Positions 8,077 through 17,985 are shown, counted from the stretch's first letter. The stretch is 64,000 nt of DNA from Hyphomonas sp. Mor2 (GCF_001854405.1 NZ_CP017718.1:620001-684000), one strand, 5' to 3'. A program made the numbers and translations. The notes: generated by a model from the letters alone, not told the origin.

Positions 8077-9225
8077 TTATCCGTCCGTGGCGATGGACGC
8101 CGAACCCGTCGTATCCACCTCTGCGAGTAGGGTGGCGAGTTCCGCTCCAATCAATCGGGAGAGGCGTTCCGCGCCTTCGCCGGTCATATGGGATTCATCG
8201 AACCAGAGTGAGGGTTCGGTGAACTCGGTATAGATGGCGGGATCGAAATCCAGCACCAGGAGATCGGGATCCAGTTTCAGCGCCGCATCGCGAACCGCGT
8301 TGCTCAGCGGCGAAAACTTCACCGTCGGCGGATTGAGATAAATGACGGTGTAGCCAGCAGCTTCCAGGCGGGTGACCAGGTCGAGAATCAAACCCGCCCG
8401 ACAGGCCAGTTGGCTTTCGCGGGGGGCTCGCATGCCCTGTCCATCAATGTATGCCTGCATCTTATCGGGCGTCATCGACGCGAAGCCTTGGCGGGCGACG
8501 ACATGGTCTGTCAAATCGCGATCGACGGGCCAAAAACCATGATTGTTCCGGTAAGCTGGATCGTACGTTAACTGGAGCGTTTCAGCCGCTGGAAACAGCG
8601 TGTTTGCCAAGCGTCCAAATCCCGTCGTTTCAGCCGTCACCGCTAGGCTGTTACTATAGATGCGCCGCAACAGGCCAAGCGAGGTTCCAGTATAGCAGGC
8701 CACTTCGGAAACGGTGTTGCCCACCCGCGCACCATTCCTGAAATAGCGACCACGATCGGTGAGCAGAGTATCCAGATCTCCCCGCACCGGGAGTGGGTTC
8801 TGGATGACAACAAACTTGCGACCGTCAGCCGGATTGTCCGCGATCCTGTCGGTCAACAGGCTGAGTTCTGAATAGTTCAGAGCCGGTACGCCAAAATTGT
8901 AAACGTCCAGCTCATGTCCGTTGTCTGCGAGGACTGCGGAAATGGCGCTCGGGTCTATATGACGAAACGTTTCACTCGTGCCCAGGAATATGACGTCATA
9001 ATCCGCGCTTTGCTTGTCATAGTCTTCCAGCTTTTCGGTCAGGACCGCCATGTAAGGCATGCCATGGGCGCTGCGATAAAGGTTGGCGACAAGGCTGGTC
9101 AGGACGAGAAACGTTACCAGTGCGATCGTCCAGATGACGAAAGCGGGCATGCGCGCGCCAGACGCAGCTGCCTCTGAGGCCGGCGTCTTGTGAACGTAAA
9201 TGGAGGGAAGATTGTCGAGCGACAT
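8077..9225 (-). CDS. membrane-anchored SGNH/GDSL-like protein, MBOAT partner
   Basis: A 382-residue protein with one N-terminal membrane span (about 29-49), so most of it should be periplasmic. The start of the soluble domain, FLGTSETFRHIDP with Ser84, and the C-terminal DESHMTGEGAERL (Asp-x-x-His) fit an SGNH-hydrolase fold as in DltD/AlgJ/AlgX-type proteins. It starts 18 bases after the MBOAT gene ends, and this pairing is the classic two-component O-acylation module: MBOAT exports the acyl group and the SGNH protein transfers it to a glycan. The target polymer is unknown. Confidence 0.72.
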   Translation of the reverse strand: MSLDNLPSIYVHKTPASEAAASGARMPAFVIWTIALVTFLVLTSLVANLYRSAHGMPYMAVLTEKLEDYDKQSADYDVIFLGTSETFRHIDPSAISAVLADNGHELDVYNFGVPALNYSELSLLTDRIADNPADGRKFVVIQNPLPVRGDLDTLLTDRGRYFRNGARVGNTVSEVACYTGTSLGLLRRIYSNSLAVTAETTGFGRLANTLFPAAETLQLTYDPAYRNNHGFWPVDRDLTDHVVARQGFASMTPDKMQAYIDGQGMRAPRESQLACRAGLILDLVTRLEAAGYTVIYLNPPTVKFSPLSNAVRDAALKLDPDLLVLDFDPAIYTEFTEPSLWFDESHMTGEGAERLSRLIGAELATLLAEVDTTGSASIATDG

Positions 9226-9243
9226 GGCGCGATGGAGGGTCCT

Positions 9244-10659
9244 TTAGAACTGGAAGTAGACGAACGGGCGATAGCCAAGTGGGAACAGCGTGATCACCAA
9301 AGCTGCGAGCGCACCCGCTGCGGCGGCAAAGCGAAGGTCAGACAATGTGCTCAGGCGTTCCAGCATACCGATCTTGTGGGAGACATAGTGTAGCGCGCCG
9401 AGCGTAAACAAGAGCGGCCAGAGGGCGATTGGGAGCACCTGATCCCCGGCGCTCGACCAGGTAAAGTAAGCGAGCGTCATTCCGAACGCGGCCTCGAAGT
9501 CGGGCGCTCTGAAGAAGATCCAGGCGAGATTGACCCACCAATACGTGATCAGGGTGGAGAGGAGAATGAAAGCGGTTTTCATTCCGGCCACTTCAAACTT
9601 CACGAACCGGCGCCAATAGTTTTCGACAATTTGGGCCGTCCCGTGCAGGCCACCCCAGATGATGAAATTGTAACTGGCACCGTGCCACAATCCACCCAGC
9701 AACATGGTGGTCATCAGGTTGACCTTGTGATGCACCTCTCCGACGCGGCTGCCACCGAGCGGAATGTAGAGATAATCGCGAAGCCAGCTCGACAGGCTGA
9801 TATGCCAGCGCCGCCAGAAGACCTGGATGTTCGAGGCGAGATAGGGCGAGTTGAAATTCTGCGGGAAAACAAATCCGAGCAAGCCAGCGCAGGCAATTGC
9901 CATATCTGAATAACCGGAAAAGTCGCAATAGATCTGGACGCCATAAAGCAGGACGCCGCCGACGATCGTGGGGCCTGTATAGGCGGCGTGATCGCTGAAC
10001 ACCATATCGACATAGGGCGCGATATTGTCCGAAATGCCGGCCTTCTTGAACATGCCGATCATGAACAGGATCAGGCAATACCGGACATTGACGCTGTTCC
10101 AGACGCGTTTGCGTTCGATCTGGGGCAGAAAATCCGCCGCGCGCACGATCGGCCCAGCCACCAGCTGCGGGAAGAACGCGATGTAGAAACAGACATCCTG
10201 AAAGGACTTGCGCACGCCGACATCTCCGCGACGTATGTCGACGATGTAAGAGATCGACTGAAACGTATAAAAACTGATGCCGACAGGCAGAACCAGTTGT
10301 AGCGTGACCGTATTGACCGGCAATCCAACCAATTGCGCGACATCGGCAAATGAACCGGTGAAGAAGTTGAAATACTTGAACACCGCCAGCACGAGCAGCG
10401 AAGACACCACGCCGAATGCGAGCCATCGGTTTTGCGTTCGCCTGGATCGTCCTGGTGCTTCGCCGACATTCAGACCGACGACATAACAGATGATCGTGAT
10501 CAGCCAGATCAGGCCCAGAAAACGCCAGTCCCAGGCGGCATAGAACACATAGGATGCCAGCGTCAGAAGCAGCTTTCGAGAGCTATTGGACTTGAGCGAC
10601 CAATAGATCCCGAAGACGACCGCAAAAAACGCGAAGAAGCGAAGTTCAACAAACAGCAT
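9244..10659 (-). CDS. MBOAT family O-acyltransferase (AlgI-like)
   Basis: A 471-residue polytopic inner-membrane protein of the membrane-bound O-acyltransferase family. The catalytic His326 is in GGLWHGASYNFI and the second conserved motif RRWHISLSSWLRDYLY has His286. VAGPIVRAADFLPQ near 167-180 is also AlgI-like. About ten hydrophobic segments are visible, and the length suits the family. It should move acyl groups to extracytoplasmic polysaccharide together with the downstream SGNH protein. The preceding deacetylase gene lies 57 bases upstream on the same strand. Confidence 0.88.
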   Translation of the reverse strand: MLFVELRFFAFFAVVFGIYWSLKSNSSRKLLLTLASYVFYAAWDWRFLGLIWLITIICYVVGLNVGEAPGRSRRTQNRWLAFGVVSSLLVLAVFKYFNFFTGSFADVAQLVGLPVNTVTLQLVLPVGISFYTFQSISYIVDIRRGDVGVRKSFQDVCFYIAFFPQLVAGPIVRAADFLPQIERKRVWNSVNVRYCLILFMIGMFKKAGISDNIAPYVDMVFSDHAAYTGPTIVGGVLLYGVQIYCDFSGYSDMAIACAGLLGFVFPQNFNSPYLASNIQVFWRRWHISLSSWLRDYLYIPLGGSRVGEVHHKVNLMTTMLLGGLWHGASYNFIIWGGLHGTAQIVENYWRRFVKFEVAGMKTAFILLSTLITYWWVNLAWIFFRAPDFEAAFGMTLAYFTWSSAGDQVLPIALWPLLFTLGALHYVSHKIGMLERLSTLSDLRFAAAAGALAALVITLFPLGYRPFVYFQF

Positions 10660-10716
10660 GTCAGTTGCACCGTGCTTTCATACGTATGGCGCCTGGCCAG
10701 TTCGTGAGCCCTGACA

Positions 10717-11493
10717 TCATCCGGATTCCGATCCTGCATACGCCAGACGTACGCGAACAAACTGGTAGTCTTTGCTCTTCAGTGAAGCGAGCACTTGTTC
10801 GAGTATGCGATCTGACTCCTCGTAAGGATCGTGCAGGAGCACGATGCCGCGATTTCCATTCCGGCTGAGCGCGGTTTCCACATTCTCGACGATCTGAGCA
10901 GATGACGCGCCTCCATAGTCGTGTCCTAGCGCGTTCGCCCCAATGGCGATCAATCCAAGGTCATCGACGATCGCATCCAACACATCATTGGATTGCAAAT
11001 ACGTGAATCTGAAGAGTTTGGTGGCGCCCGTGTCGGGTGTGGAGCCAACGGCATCAGTCAAAGCCTCCATCCCTCTGGTGATCTCATCGCGTGCTTCTTC
11101 CGGACTGAGCTGAATCAACCGGGCGTGCGAAAGCGTATGGGATCCAATCAAATGACCGTCTTTGACAATCTGTTGGGCCAGTTCCGGATATTTAGCGGCT
11201 CTGTCTCCTCGCGGAAAAAATGAGGCCTGTATGCACTCAGCGGCAAGAACGTTCAGGACGCGTGGCGTGCGGACATCATGCGGGCCATCATCGAACGTCA
11301 ATGCGACTTCGCCTGATCGCAATTGTTCGATCAGGGGAGCGGATTGTTCGCTCAAAATGATTTCTCGCCCGACATGCGGCTGCGAGGCGCATTCTGCGGC
11401 GCTCGGGCGAACTCGCATGTCCGGCCGGCCTGAGCAGGCAGTGATTGCAAGGATCAGGACGCCTAATAACAGACATGGCTTGAGCGATGGCAT
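10717..11493 (-). CDS. polysaccharide deacetylase family lipoprotein
   Basis: A 258-residue NodB-homology protein (carbohydrate esterase family 4). The signal ends in the lipobox ITAC (Cys20). Motif 1, TFDDGP, is at 66-71 with the catalytic Asp68 and metal-ligand Asp69. Motif 2, HTLSH, supplies His119 and His123 for zinc. C-terminal VLLHDPYEESDRIL carries the catalytic-base His motif. It should remove N- or O-acetyl groups from a cell-envelope glycan. The next genes downstream are the MBOAT/SGNH pair, so this set may control acylation of one polymer. Confidence 0.85.
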   Translation of the reverse strand: MPSLKPCLLLGVLILAITACSGRPDMRVRPSAAECASQPHVGREIILSEQSAPLIEQLRSGEVALTFDDGPHDVRTPRVLNVLAAECIQASFFPRGDRAAKYPELAQQIVKDGHLIGSHTLSHARLIQLSPEEARDEITRGMEALTDAVGSTPDTGATKLFRFTYLQSNDVLDAIVDDLGLIAIGANALGHDYGGASSAQIVENVETALSRNGNRGIVLLHDPYEESDRILEQVLASLKSKDYQFVRVRLAYAGSESG

Positions 11494-11600
11494 AAGTCGG
11501 TCGTCCCCATATGAGCCGGTTTGCTGGTCAAAAATGCACGCAATTCATCTATCGCGGCATCCTTAACCCCGGCAAGAACTATGCCAGATTCCCCCGCTTT

Positions 11601-14600
11601 TTACTCGACATCCTCGCCGGTAATTCCAAGCGGAGGCAACGGACGGGGAGAAAGATCCGGAACAGGTTCGGCAGCGATCTTGTCGGTCAGGTAGGACAAG
11701 GCCCGCGCGAGTTGCGCATCCTCGCCCCCGTAAGTCGCTTTAGGCGGGTTCACGACCTCTATGTCTGGCGACACGCCTCGCCCTTCGATCAACCAACGTC
11801 CATCGGCGCCATATTGCGCAAATTCGGCAATGCGCGCCTGTCCACGATCGCTGAGCGGATTGCGATCCGAGAGCCAGATTCCCGCGCCGGCGGTCTGCGT
11901 CCCGATTGTGGGCGCCAGATCAAGCGCCTTGATCCCGGCAGCGAAGGTTTCGCCGTCCGAATAGGTCCCCTCATTGATCAGCACCGCGAGATGGCCACGG
12001 AAGGTCTGCTGCATATTGGTCGTGGCCGGTCCGCCTGACGGTTGGCGCCAGAAGGCCCAGGCCTGACGCAGCAGGGTGCTCAGAATGATACTGTCGACAT
12101 TGCCGCCGCTATTGCCCCGCACATCGATGATCAGGCCGGGCTTGTCGTGATGCTCGTAGAAATCGCGCGCGAAGCTGGCCAGATCGCCGGATGTCATGGC
12201 GCGCAGGTGAAGATACCCGATCTGATCATCCGATTGTTCCGCCACTCTTTTGCGATTTCGCTCCACCCAGTGTCGATAGCGAAGCATTGCGGTGCGCCGA
12301 GCCGTCATCGGCGTGACGATTTCCTGTCGGCGCTCCCCCCCGCGGGAGAAATCCAGCAATACTTCTTCGCCCGCTTTCATGGTGAGCGCATTGGCGAGTT
12401 CGATCTCGGTCCGGATCCGCATCCCGTCCACGGCCTGCAGAATGTCGCCAACGGCAACGTCCACGCCAGGCTCCTGCAGAGCCCCCAGTGTTTCGACCCG
12501 ATCCGGCTCACCGTTATAAATTGAAGTGATTTCAAGCCCGTTCGGACGCGCGATGTAGGTCGCGCCGAGGAAGCTTGGCTCACCACTCTCGCGATCCTCC
12601 GGCTGATCACCGCCGCGAACCTGGCTATGCAGGATGCCCAATTCGGCCGCCATCTGCCGCAGAAGATCATTGACCTCAGAGCGATGCCCAATGCGATCGC
12701 GCAGCGGGACGTAGCGATCGCGAACCGCGTTCCAGTCGACACCGCGCAGGTTCGGATCATAGGCAAAGTCCCGATGCAGGCGCCAGGCGTCGAGCACCAG
12801 TTGTCGCCATTCATCCTTAGGATCAATCCGAAGCGTCCAATCTGACAGGCGCACTGTCTGCTTGCTTGTGTCAGATGGAAAATCCTTGTCCGCCGGGACA
12901 ATTACAAATTTCGGATCGCGCCCGTTTCCGGTCTGCACGAACACTTTCTTGCCGTCCGCAGAGAGCTCATAACTTTGAACGTTGGAGGCAAAATCCGATA
13001 GTTCCGGAGCCTGATGCGTGAACGCCAGTCGCTGCAGGATGGGGCTGCCGTCGACATTGATGACGAAAAGATGCTTCTCCGTCGCCGACAAGGCGAAATA
13101 GGTCCCAGCTGGCACAGGTACCTGGTAAAGGCGCGATGCGAGACCGTTCATCGGGATGTCAGCTTCGCCCTGATCCGCGTCGTCTTCAGCTTCATCAGAC
13201 CCGTTCCCGTCTTTCGATGCGCGGCTCAGCTCGCTGGGAGGATCAAATGGAAAAGCGGCGTCGGGATCAAGTTGCACCGCGAAGATCTGGCCGCGCGACT
13301 GGAATGCTGGGCCCATGTTCCGATCCCCCCAAGGCGATCCCGGCGACGCCTCAAAGTTTCGATTGGAGACAAAGTACAACCAAGCTCCATCGGTGGAGAT
13401 GGCCGGGCCGAAGGATTCGAATTTCCCGGTTGTGACGACGCTTTTCTGACCCGACTCGGTGTCGTAGAGCGCGACCCGTCTCATATCGCGATCGTCGTAG
13501 AATCCATAAGTGAGGTAACGCCCGCCAGCCGACCAGTTGAAGTCGAAAAAGGCGAAATCATTGCCACTGCTTGTCGTGTCGATCAGTTGGGATTGCCGCG
13601 TTTCAGGATCGAGCAGGAACAGACGCCCGCCCTTGTCTGAATAGAGTAGAGTATTGTCATGTGGGGCGGGATAGATGCCCCAGATATGGGTATCAGTCGA
13701 CTGTGTCAGTTGGACAGGATCGCCCTGGCCATCCGCCGGAAAGCGCCAGATCTCGCCAGAGTCGTCGTGATCCAGAATCACATAAATGGACTCGCCGTCA
13801 CCGCTATATGCGGCCGAGCGGGCCCGTTTTTCCTTCGGAAACTGATGATCAATCCGGCGGCGTTGACCGGTAAACGCCGAAGCGATCCGACCGCGTGCGG
13901 TGACCACAAGCGCGTCGCCTTGTGGGTTCATCCGGGCGCTTTCCAGATAGGCGAGCGGGTTATCAATCCAGCGTTCTCTCTGATAGTCGCCATCGCTCAT
14001 CAGAAAGACGTCAATTGGGGCGATGGTTTCACCGGAAATGTCATAGGTGAACAGATCGGCGCCGCTTTGGAACACGATCTTATCATTGTTCAGTTGCGGC
14101 GTTCGGATCTGCGATTGCGTGCGCTGTGTGTGCTGACGGGGATCAAGGCCGTCTGTATCCACGGACCAGATATTGTCGGCGCCGGATTTGTCGCTGACAA
14201 AATAGACCCGGCCGTTCGCATACATCGGATGGCGAATAGGCGCGCCGAAATCTGCCGCAAGACGAACAGCTTCAGTCTCTCCGTCCACATCGCCGCGCCA
14301 GAGCTGCGCCATGCGCCCTCCGCGATAGAGAACGGCATTGTCGGAAAACATGGACAGGCCGTAGCGGGTAAAGAACAGATGGTTAGATCCGGTATCGAGC
14401 GTCGCCAGATCGGCATTGTCATAGGGAATGTCCGACACTGTGAAACTGCGTCGGTCAATGGTTCTCAAGATCCGCGGAATGCGGCCAGAAATGTTGGTGG
14501 TGCGGTACAGGACCGTGTCATTGTCGACCCAACCCCGCACGGTTGCACCGCCGCCTTCGTGGGTCAGACGCTGTGGCGTACCGCCGGTGACGGATATGAC

Positions 14601-14873
14601 ATAGACTTCAGACGGACCGTCATAACTTGCCTGAAATGCGATCCACTGTCCGTCCGGGGACAGGATTGGGCTTGTTTCAACCTCGGGATGCGTGGTCAGG
14701 CGAACCGCCGTTCCGCCGTTTGCGCGGGTCCGCCACAAGTCGCCTTCACTGGAGAAGACCAGGATTTCGTCATTCAAAGTGGGCGACTGATAATAGCCGC
14801 GGTCTTGCGCCTGTGCAGTGTTTCCGAGCAAGGACAGGGAAAGCGCTGCTAGTGCGTACAATGAGTTCTTCAT
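11601..14873 (-). CDS. tricorn-like S41 family serine protease, exported
   Basis: A 1090-residue exported protease with an N-terminal signal peptide (cleavage after AQA, about residue 22). Residues 30-620 form TolB/beta-propeller repeats of the type LSPDGQWIAFQA and ISTDGAWLYFVSNR. They are followed by a C1/helical region, a PDZ-like domain (about 770-860) and the S41 catalytic domain. In the last, IIDVRGNSGGNVDS and NEGTYSDGETFAAG are the oxyanion and nucleophile regions, with the Ser in YSDG predicted catalytic by analogy with tricorn. Its role is probably periplasmic peptide degradation. It is flanked by unrelated genes, so it is likely monocistronic. Confidence 0.87.
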   Translation of the reverse strand: MKNSLYALAALSLSLLGNTAQAQDRGYYQSPTLNDEILVFSSEGDLWRTRANGGTAVRLTTHPEVETSPILSPDGQWIAFQASYDGPSEVYVISVTGGTPQRLTHEGGGATVRGWVDNDTVLYRTTNISGRIPRILRTIDRRSFTVSDIPYDNADLATLDTGSNHLFFTRYGLSMFSDNAVLYRGGRMAQLWRGDVDGETEAVRLAADFGAPIRHPMYANGRVYFVSDKSGADNIWSVDTDGLDPRQHTQRTQSQIRTPQLNNDKIVFQSGADLFTYDISGETIAPIDVFLMSDGDYQRERWIDNPLAYLESARMNPQGDALVVTARGRIASAFTGQRRRIDHQFPKEKRARSAAYSGDGESIYVILDHDDSGEIWRFPADGQGDPVQLTQSTDTHIWGIYPAPHDNTLLYSDKGGRLFLLDPETRQSQLIDTTSSGNDFAFFDFNWSAGGRYLTYGFYDDRDMRRVALYDTESGQKSVVTTGKFESFGPAISTDGAWLYFVSNRNFEASPGSPWGDRNMGPAFQSRGQIFAVQLDPDAAFPFDPPSELSRASKDGNGSDEAEDDADQGEADIPMNGLASRLYQVPVPAGTYFALSATEKHLFVINVDGSPILQRLAFTHQAPELSDFASNVQSYELSADGKKVFVQTGNGRDPKFVIVPADKDFPSDTSKQTVRLSDWTLRIDPKDEWRQLVLDAWRLHRDFAYDPNLRGVDWNAVRDRYVPLRDRIGHRSEVNDLLRQMAAELGILHSQVRGGDQPEDRESGEPSFLGATYIARPNGLEITSIYNGEPDRVETLGALQEPGVDVAVGDILQAVDGMRIRTEIELANALTMKAGEEVLLDFSRGGERRQEIVTPMTARRTAMLRYRHWVERNRKRVAEQSDDQIGYLHLRAMTSGDLASFARDFYEHHDKPGLIIDVRGNSGGNVDSIILSTLLRQAWAFWRQPSGGPATTNMQQTFRGHLAVLINEGTYSDGETFAAGIKALDLAPTIGTQTAGAGIWLSDRNPLSDRGQARIAEFAQYGADGRWLIEGRGVSPDIEVVNPPKATYGGEDAQLARALSYLTDKIAAEPVPDLSPRPLPPLGITGEDVE

Positions 14874-14953
14874 GTGGAGCCCCGATTTACATGTGTGGCG
14901 ACCTTAGAAGCTCTCCACAATTGAACAAGGGCAATCGCAATGTTTCTGGACCT

Positions 14954-15790
14954 TTACGTGTTTGCGCGTACCAGCCAGCAGGCCGAAGACATGGAGACCT
15001 GACCCTGTGCATTCGAACTGGCGTCCAAGCGCGCCATGACAGCCTCAAGGATCGATTTCGGGTCAAGGTCCTGTTCGGCGACCAGACGTGACAGAGGCCC
15101 AAGTTCCAGCATGAATCTGGCGCTGGTCTCGACATCGTTTCCCGGCAGCGCGATCTCGGGCTCGAATGCTTCAATAGAGACGCTTTTCCAGCCAGCCTCC
15201 GTGAGCAGGCCCGCAACACGGTCCTTGTCCGCAAACGCAAACGGGCCGGGTGCGGTCGGGTCTGGAGATGGAGGCGCTTGTTTCAAGAGCGGTAGCGCGG
15301 CCTGGAATGGCGCGAAGGCCCAATCATTGAGGGGAAGTGCTTGCCAGCAGATGAAGGCCAGTCGTCCACCGGGGCGAATTTGCGCCCGGATATTCGCGAA
15401 GGCTTCTGCGGGGCGCTCAAAGAACATCACACCGAAGCGTGAGATCATCAGGTCGAGCTTTTCGGTTACGGTGTACGCGCTCGCATCTGCCTGTTCGAAT
15501 GTGGCCAGTGATCCACGCTCAGAAGCACGTTGTCTGGCCAGCTCCAGCAGCGGCGCAGACACATCTACACCCAGCGAACCGGCTCCACCGCCTGCGCGGG
15601 TTGTGGCCTCCAGTGTCAGGATCCCGGCGCCACAGCCAATATCCAAAGCGCGTTCACCGGTTTGAATGGCCGCACCGTGCAGGACCTGATCCGCGAACGG
15701 TGCCAGCATCGAATCGAGAAAATTCGACTGATCCACCCACTTTCGGCCCGCATCTCCATTCCAGTATTCGATCATGTCGTCATTGTTCAT
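14954..15790 (-). CDS. class I SAM-dependent methyltransferase
   Basis: A 278-residue methyltransferase. The SAM-binding motif I ALDIGCGAGILTLE is at about 48-61, the acidic LGVDVS at the end of strand 2, and EQADAS and ISRFGVMFF mark later strands. The N-terminus has the pattern YWNGDAGRKWVDQ seen in UbiE/COQ5-like small-molecule methyltransferases. It begins 23 bases after the selD fusion stop, on the same strand, so it is the last gene of the selenocysteine operon. A role in selenium methylation is possible but not shown. It could instead act on an unrelated metabolite. Confidence 0.82.
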   Translation of the reverse strand: MNNDDMIEYWNGDAGRKWVDQSNFLDSMLAPFADQVLHGAAIQTGERALDIGCGAGILTLEATTRAGGGAGSLGVDVSAPLLELARQRASERGSLATFEQADASAYTVTEKLDLMISRFGVMFFERPAEAFANIRAQIRPGGRLAFICWQALPLNDWAFAPFQAALPLLKQAPPSPDPTAPGPFAFADKDRVAGLLTEAGWKSVSIEAFEPEIALPGNDVETSARFMLELGPLSRLVAEQDLDPKSILEAVMARLDASSNAQGQVSMSSACWLVRANT

Positions 15791-15813
15791 GGTGTCGGTC
15801 TTTCAATTGGAGA

Positions 15814-17985
15814 TCATTGGACAAGGATATGGGGGGCGCCTGCGGTGATTTCACCAATCTGCCAGATGGGTTCTCTCGCCGCCTTGAAGGTAGCGAAGAG
15901 ATCAGCGGCGTGTGTTGCCGGAATGGTTGCGAGTAAACCGCCGCAGGTCTGGGGGTCGAACAATAGGTCGCTGAGCGGCGACGCGGTCACGGTCATCTGG
16001 GCAGTGCGCACGGCATTGGATGGCCAAAGGGTGGATCGAACACCGCCTTCTGCGAGTGCCAGTGCCCCATCAAGGAGGGGGACGCGCTCCAGATCAAGCC
16101 TCGCCGAGACGTCAGATCCTTCCAGGATGTTGAGCAAATGCCCGGCGAGCCCAAATCCGGTGACATCTGTCAGCGCGGTGGCGTGATCGAGAAGCAGTCC
16201 AGCTGCAACGGATTGTAGCCGGCCCATGCTGGCCAGCGCGGATTGATAATGGTCACCATCGGCGAGCTGGCGCATCTCTCCAGCCAGCAGGACGCCGGTG
16301 CCGACGGGCTTTGTCAGTACCAATAGATCGCCCACCTTGGCACCGGTTTGCGTGATGGGTGCACGACCGATCTCGCCCTCAATCGAGAACCCAATCGTCA
16401 GTTCAGCACCGCTGCTTGTATGACCGCCAGCGATCTCGGTACCGCACTCTGAGAAGACTTCATTGGCCCCAGCGGTGATCTCACGGATCATCGCCACCTG
16501 CTTTTCCGGCGCCAGCGGCGGCAGGATGATGTGGGATAGAACCGTGCGCGGCGTTGCGCCCATCGCCCAAACATCGCCCAAGGCGTGGACGGCCGCGATT
16601 TTCGCGAGCAGGTACGCGTCGGGTGTAAAGGCGCGCAAATGGTCCGTGCTCAACACTCGGGTGCGATCGCTGTCCTGGAGGATGGCGGCATCTTCGGGCT
16701 GCGCGCCGGCAACCGAGTTCAATCCGTTCACCAACTCCGCGTGCCCGACTTTCGCACCACACCCTCCGCATTGTTGCGTGTGGTCGTCATACAGCGCGTC
16801 CAGCCCGGATGCGCGCGCCTCCGGAAGCGGGGCAGTTTGCATTCCCATCGGGACGTGAAATTTATCCATGAACGCGCGATCAATGCGATCCTTCAGGCGC
16901 CAGATCGAGGAACCCGAAATTCCGATCCCCCACTTGTCCGTGAGCGCTGATTTTCGACCCAGCGAAATCAGCTTGAGATAAGAGTTCTGCGGCGAAAAGG
17001 ATCGACGGGGACCGTCTGAGAGGCTTGCGCGCAGGTTCTCGTAAAGCACAGGCGCTTGCCGGACGGCAAACACCCCCGCTTTGGGACGGGGCGCATGCAC
17101 CAGATGCGCGCAATCCCCGGCTGCGAACACGTTTGGTGTATTGGTCGAGCACAAATTCCTGTCGACGCGGATGTAGCCGCTTTCAAGCTCCAGCGCTGTC
17201 TCCGCCAGCCAGGCATGTGGCGCTGCGCCGGCGGCACTTACGATGAAATCTGCGGGTACGCGCTGTTCCGACGCGTGGAGGCGAACACCATCCTGGTTTA
17301 CCTCCGTGACCTTGGCGTTGGTCATGATCTCAATCTGCGTGCGTTCCAACTCAGCTAGCAGTTTCGCGCGCGCGGTTCTGCCCGCCTCGCGAAGGATCGA
17401 GGGGCCGGCTTCTATCAATCTGATATCTCCCCGCAGGCCGAGTTCACTCAACCGATGGGCCATTGCCAATGAGAGCTCGACCCCGGCCACGCCGCCACCC
17501 AAGATGGCGATGCTGGGAGCTTGCCCGGTCTCGCTTGCCTTTGAAACCAAAGTGGCCCACCGGTCGGCAAAGATGCCGAGTGGTTTGGCCGGGACCAGGT
17601 GGCTTTCAGCGCCGGGCAAATCGCCCAGCGCGGAGGTTATCCCGATATCAATGGACAGTGTGTCATAGGCGATGGCAGGGCGACCGTGCAGCTCGACGCG
17701 CTTTTGCGTGGTATCAATTCCGATCGCGTGATCCACAATCAACCGCGCGCCCGCTTGGCGGGCCAGGCGGACCAGATCGATATCGAGTTCGCTCCGGTCG
17801 TAGTGACCCGCGACAAATCCTGGCAGCATGCCCGTATAAGGGGCTTTGGGATGCGGATTGACCAACGTCACTTGCGCGCCGGGGAGCGGTGCCATGGCCC
17901 ACTGTTTCAAGACCAGAGCATGCGCATGCCCACCGCCCAGCAAGACCAGGTCGCGCGTGATCGGGAGAGGACGGGTCTGTTGCAA
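15814..17985 (-). CDS. selD: fusion of FAD/NAD(P)-dependent oxidoreductase with selenide, water dikinase (SelD)
   Basis: A 723-residue two-enzyme protein. Residues 12-380 are an NDH-2-like pyridine-nucleotide-disulfide oxidoreductase (FAD motif LLGGGHAHALVL near 15, NAD motif ILGGGVAGVE at 161-170, FAD-binding FAAGDCAH at 287-294). Residues 400-723 are SelD, which makes selenophosphate from selenide and ATP. CGGCGAKV places Cys409 and Lys412 at the catalytic Cys17/Lys20 of the E. coli enzyme; this SelD uses Cys, not selenocysteine. The start is a TTG at 17985 behind AAGGA; another start slightly upstream is possible. The oxidoreductase may supply reduced selenium or redox protection (inference). 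Confidence 0.92.
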   Translation of the reverse strand: MQQTRPLPITRDLVLLGGGHAHALVLKQWAMAPLPGAQVTLVNPHPKAPYTGMLPGFVAGHYDRSELDIDLVRLARQAGARLIVDHAIGIDTTQKRVELHGRPAIAYDTLSIDIGITSALGDLPGAESHLVPAKPLGIFADRWATLVSKASETGQAPSIAILGGGVAGVELSLAMAHRLSELGLRGDIRLIEAGPSILREAGRTARAKLLAELERTQIEIMTNAKVTEVNQDGVRLHASEQRVPADFIVSAAGAAPHAWLAETALELESGYIRVDRNLCSTNTPNVFAAGDCAHLVHAPRPKAGVFAVRQAPVLYENLRASLSDGPRRSFSPQNSYLKLISLGRKSALTDKWGIGISGSSIWRLKDRIDRAFMDKFHVPMGMQTAPLPEARASGLDALYDDHTQQCGGCGAKVGHAELVNGLNSVAGAQPEDAAILQDSDRTRVLSTDHLRAFTPDAYLLAKIAAVHALGDVWAMGATPRTVLSHIILPPLAPEKQVAMIREITAGANEVFSECGTEIAGGHTSSGAELTIGFSIEGEIGRAPITQTGAKVGDLLVLTKPVGTGVLLAGEMRQLADGDHYQSALASMGRLQSVAAGLLLDHATALTDVTGFGLAGHLLNILEGSDVSARLDLERVPLLDGALALAEGGVRSTLWPSNAVRTAQMTVTASPLSDLLFDPQTCGGLLATIPATHAADLFATFKAAREPIWQIGEITAGAPHILVQ

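Noticed and set aside
13659-14852. Open frame of 397 codons opposite the tricorn-like protease
   Set aside because: It is antisense to a strongly supported gene and shows no motif or ribosome-binding site.
16463-16858. Possible second selenoprotein or extra UGA codon in the selD region
   Set aside because: The SelD frame is intact with Cys at the catalytic position, and no UGA needs to be read through.
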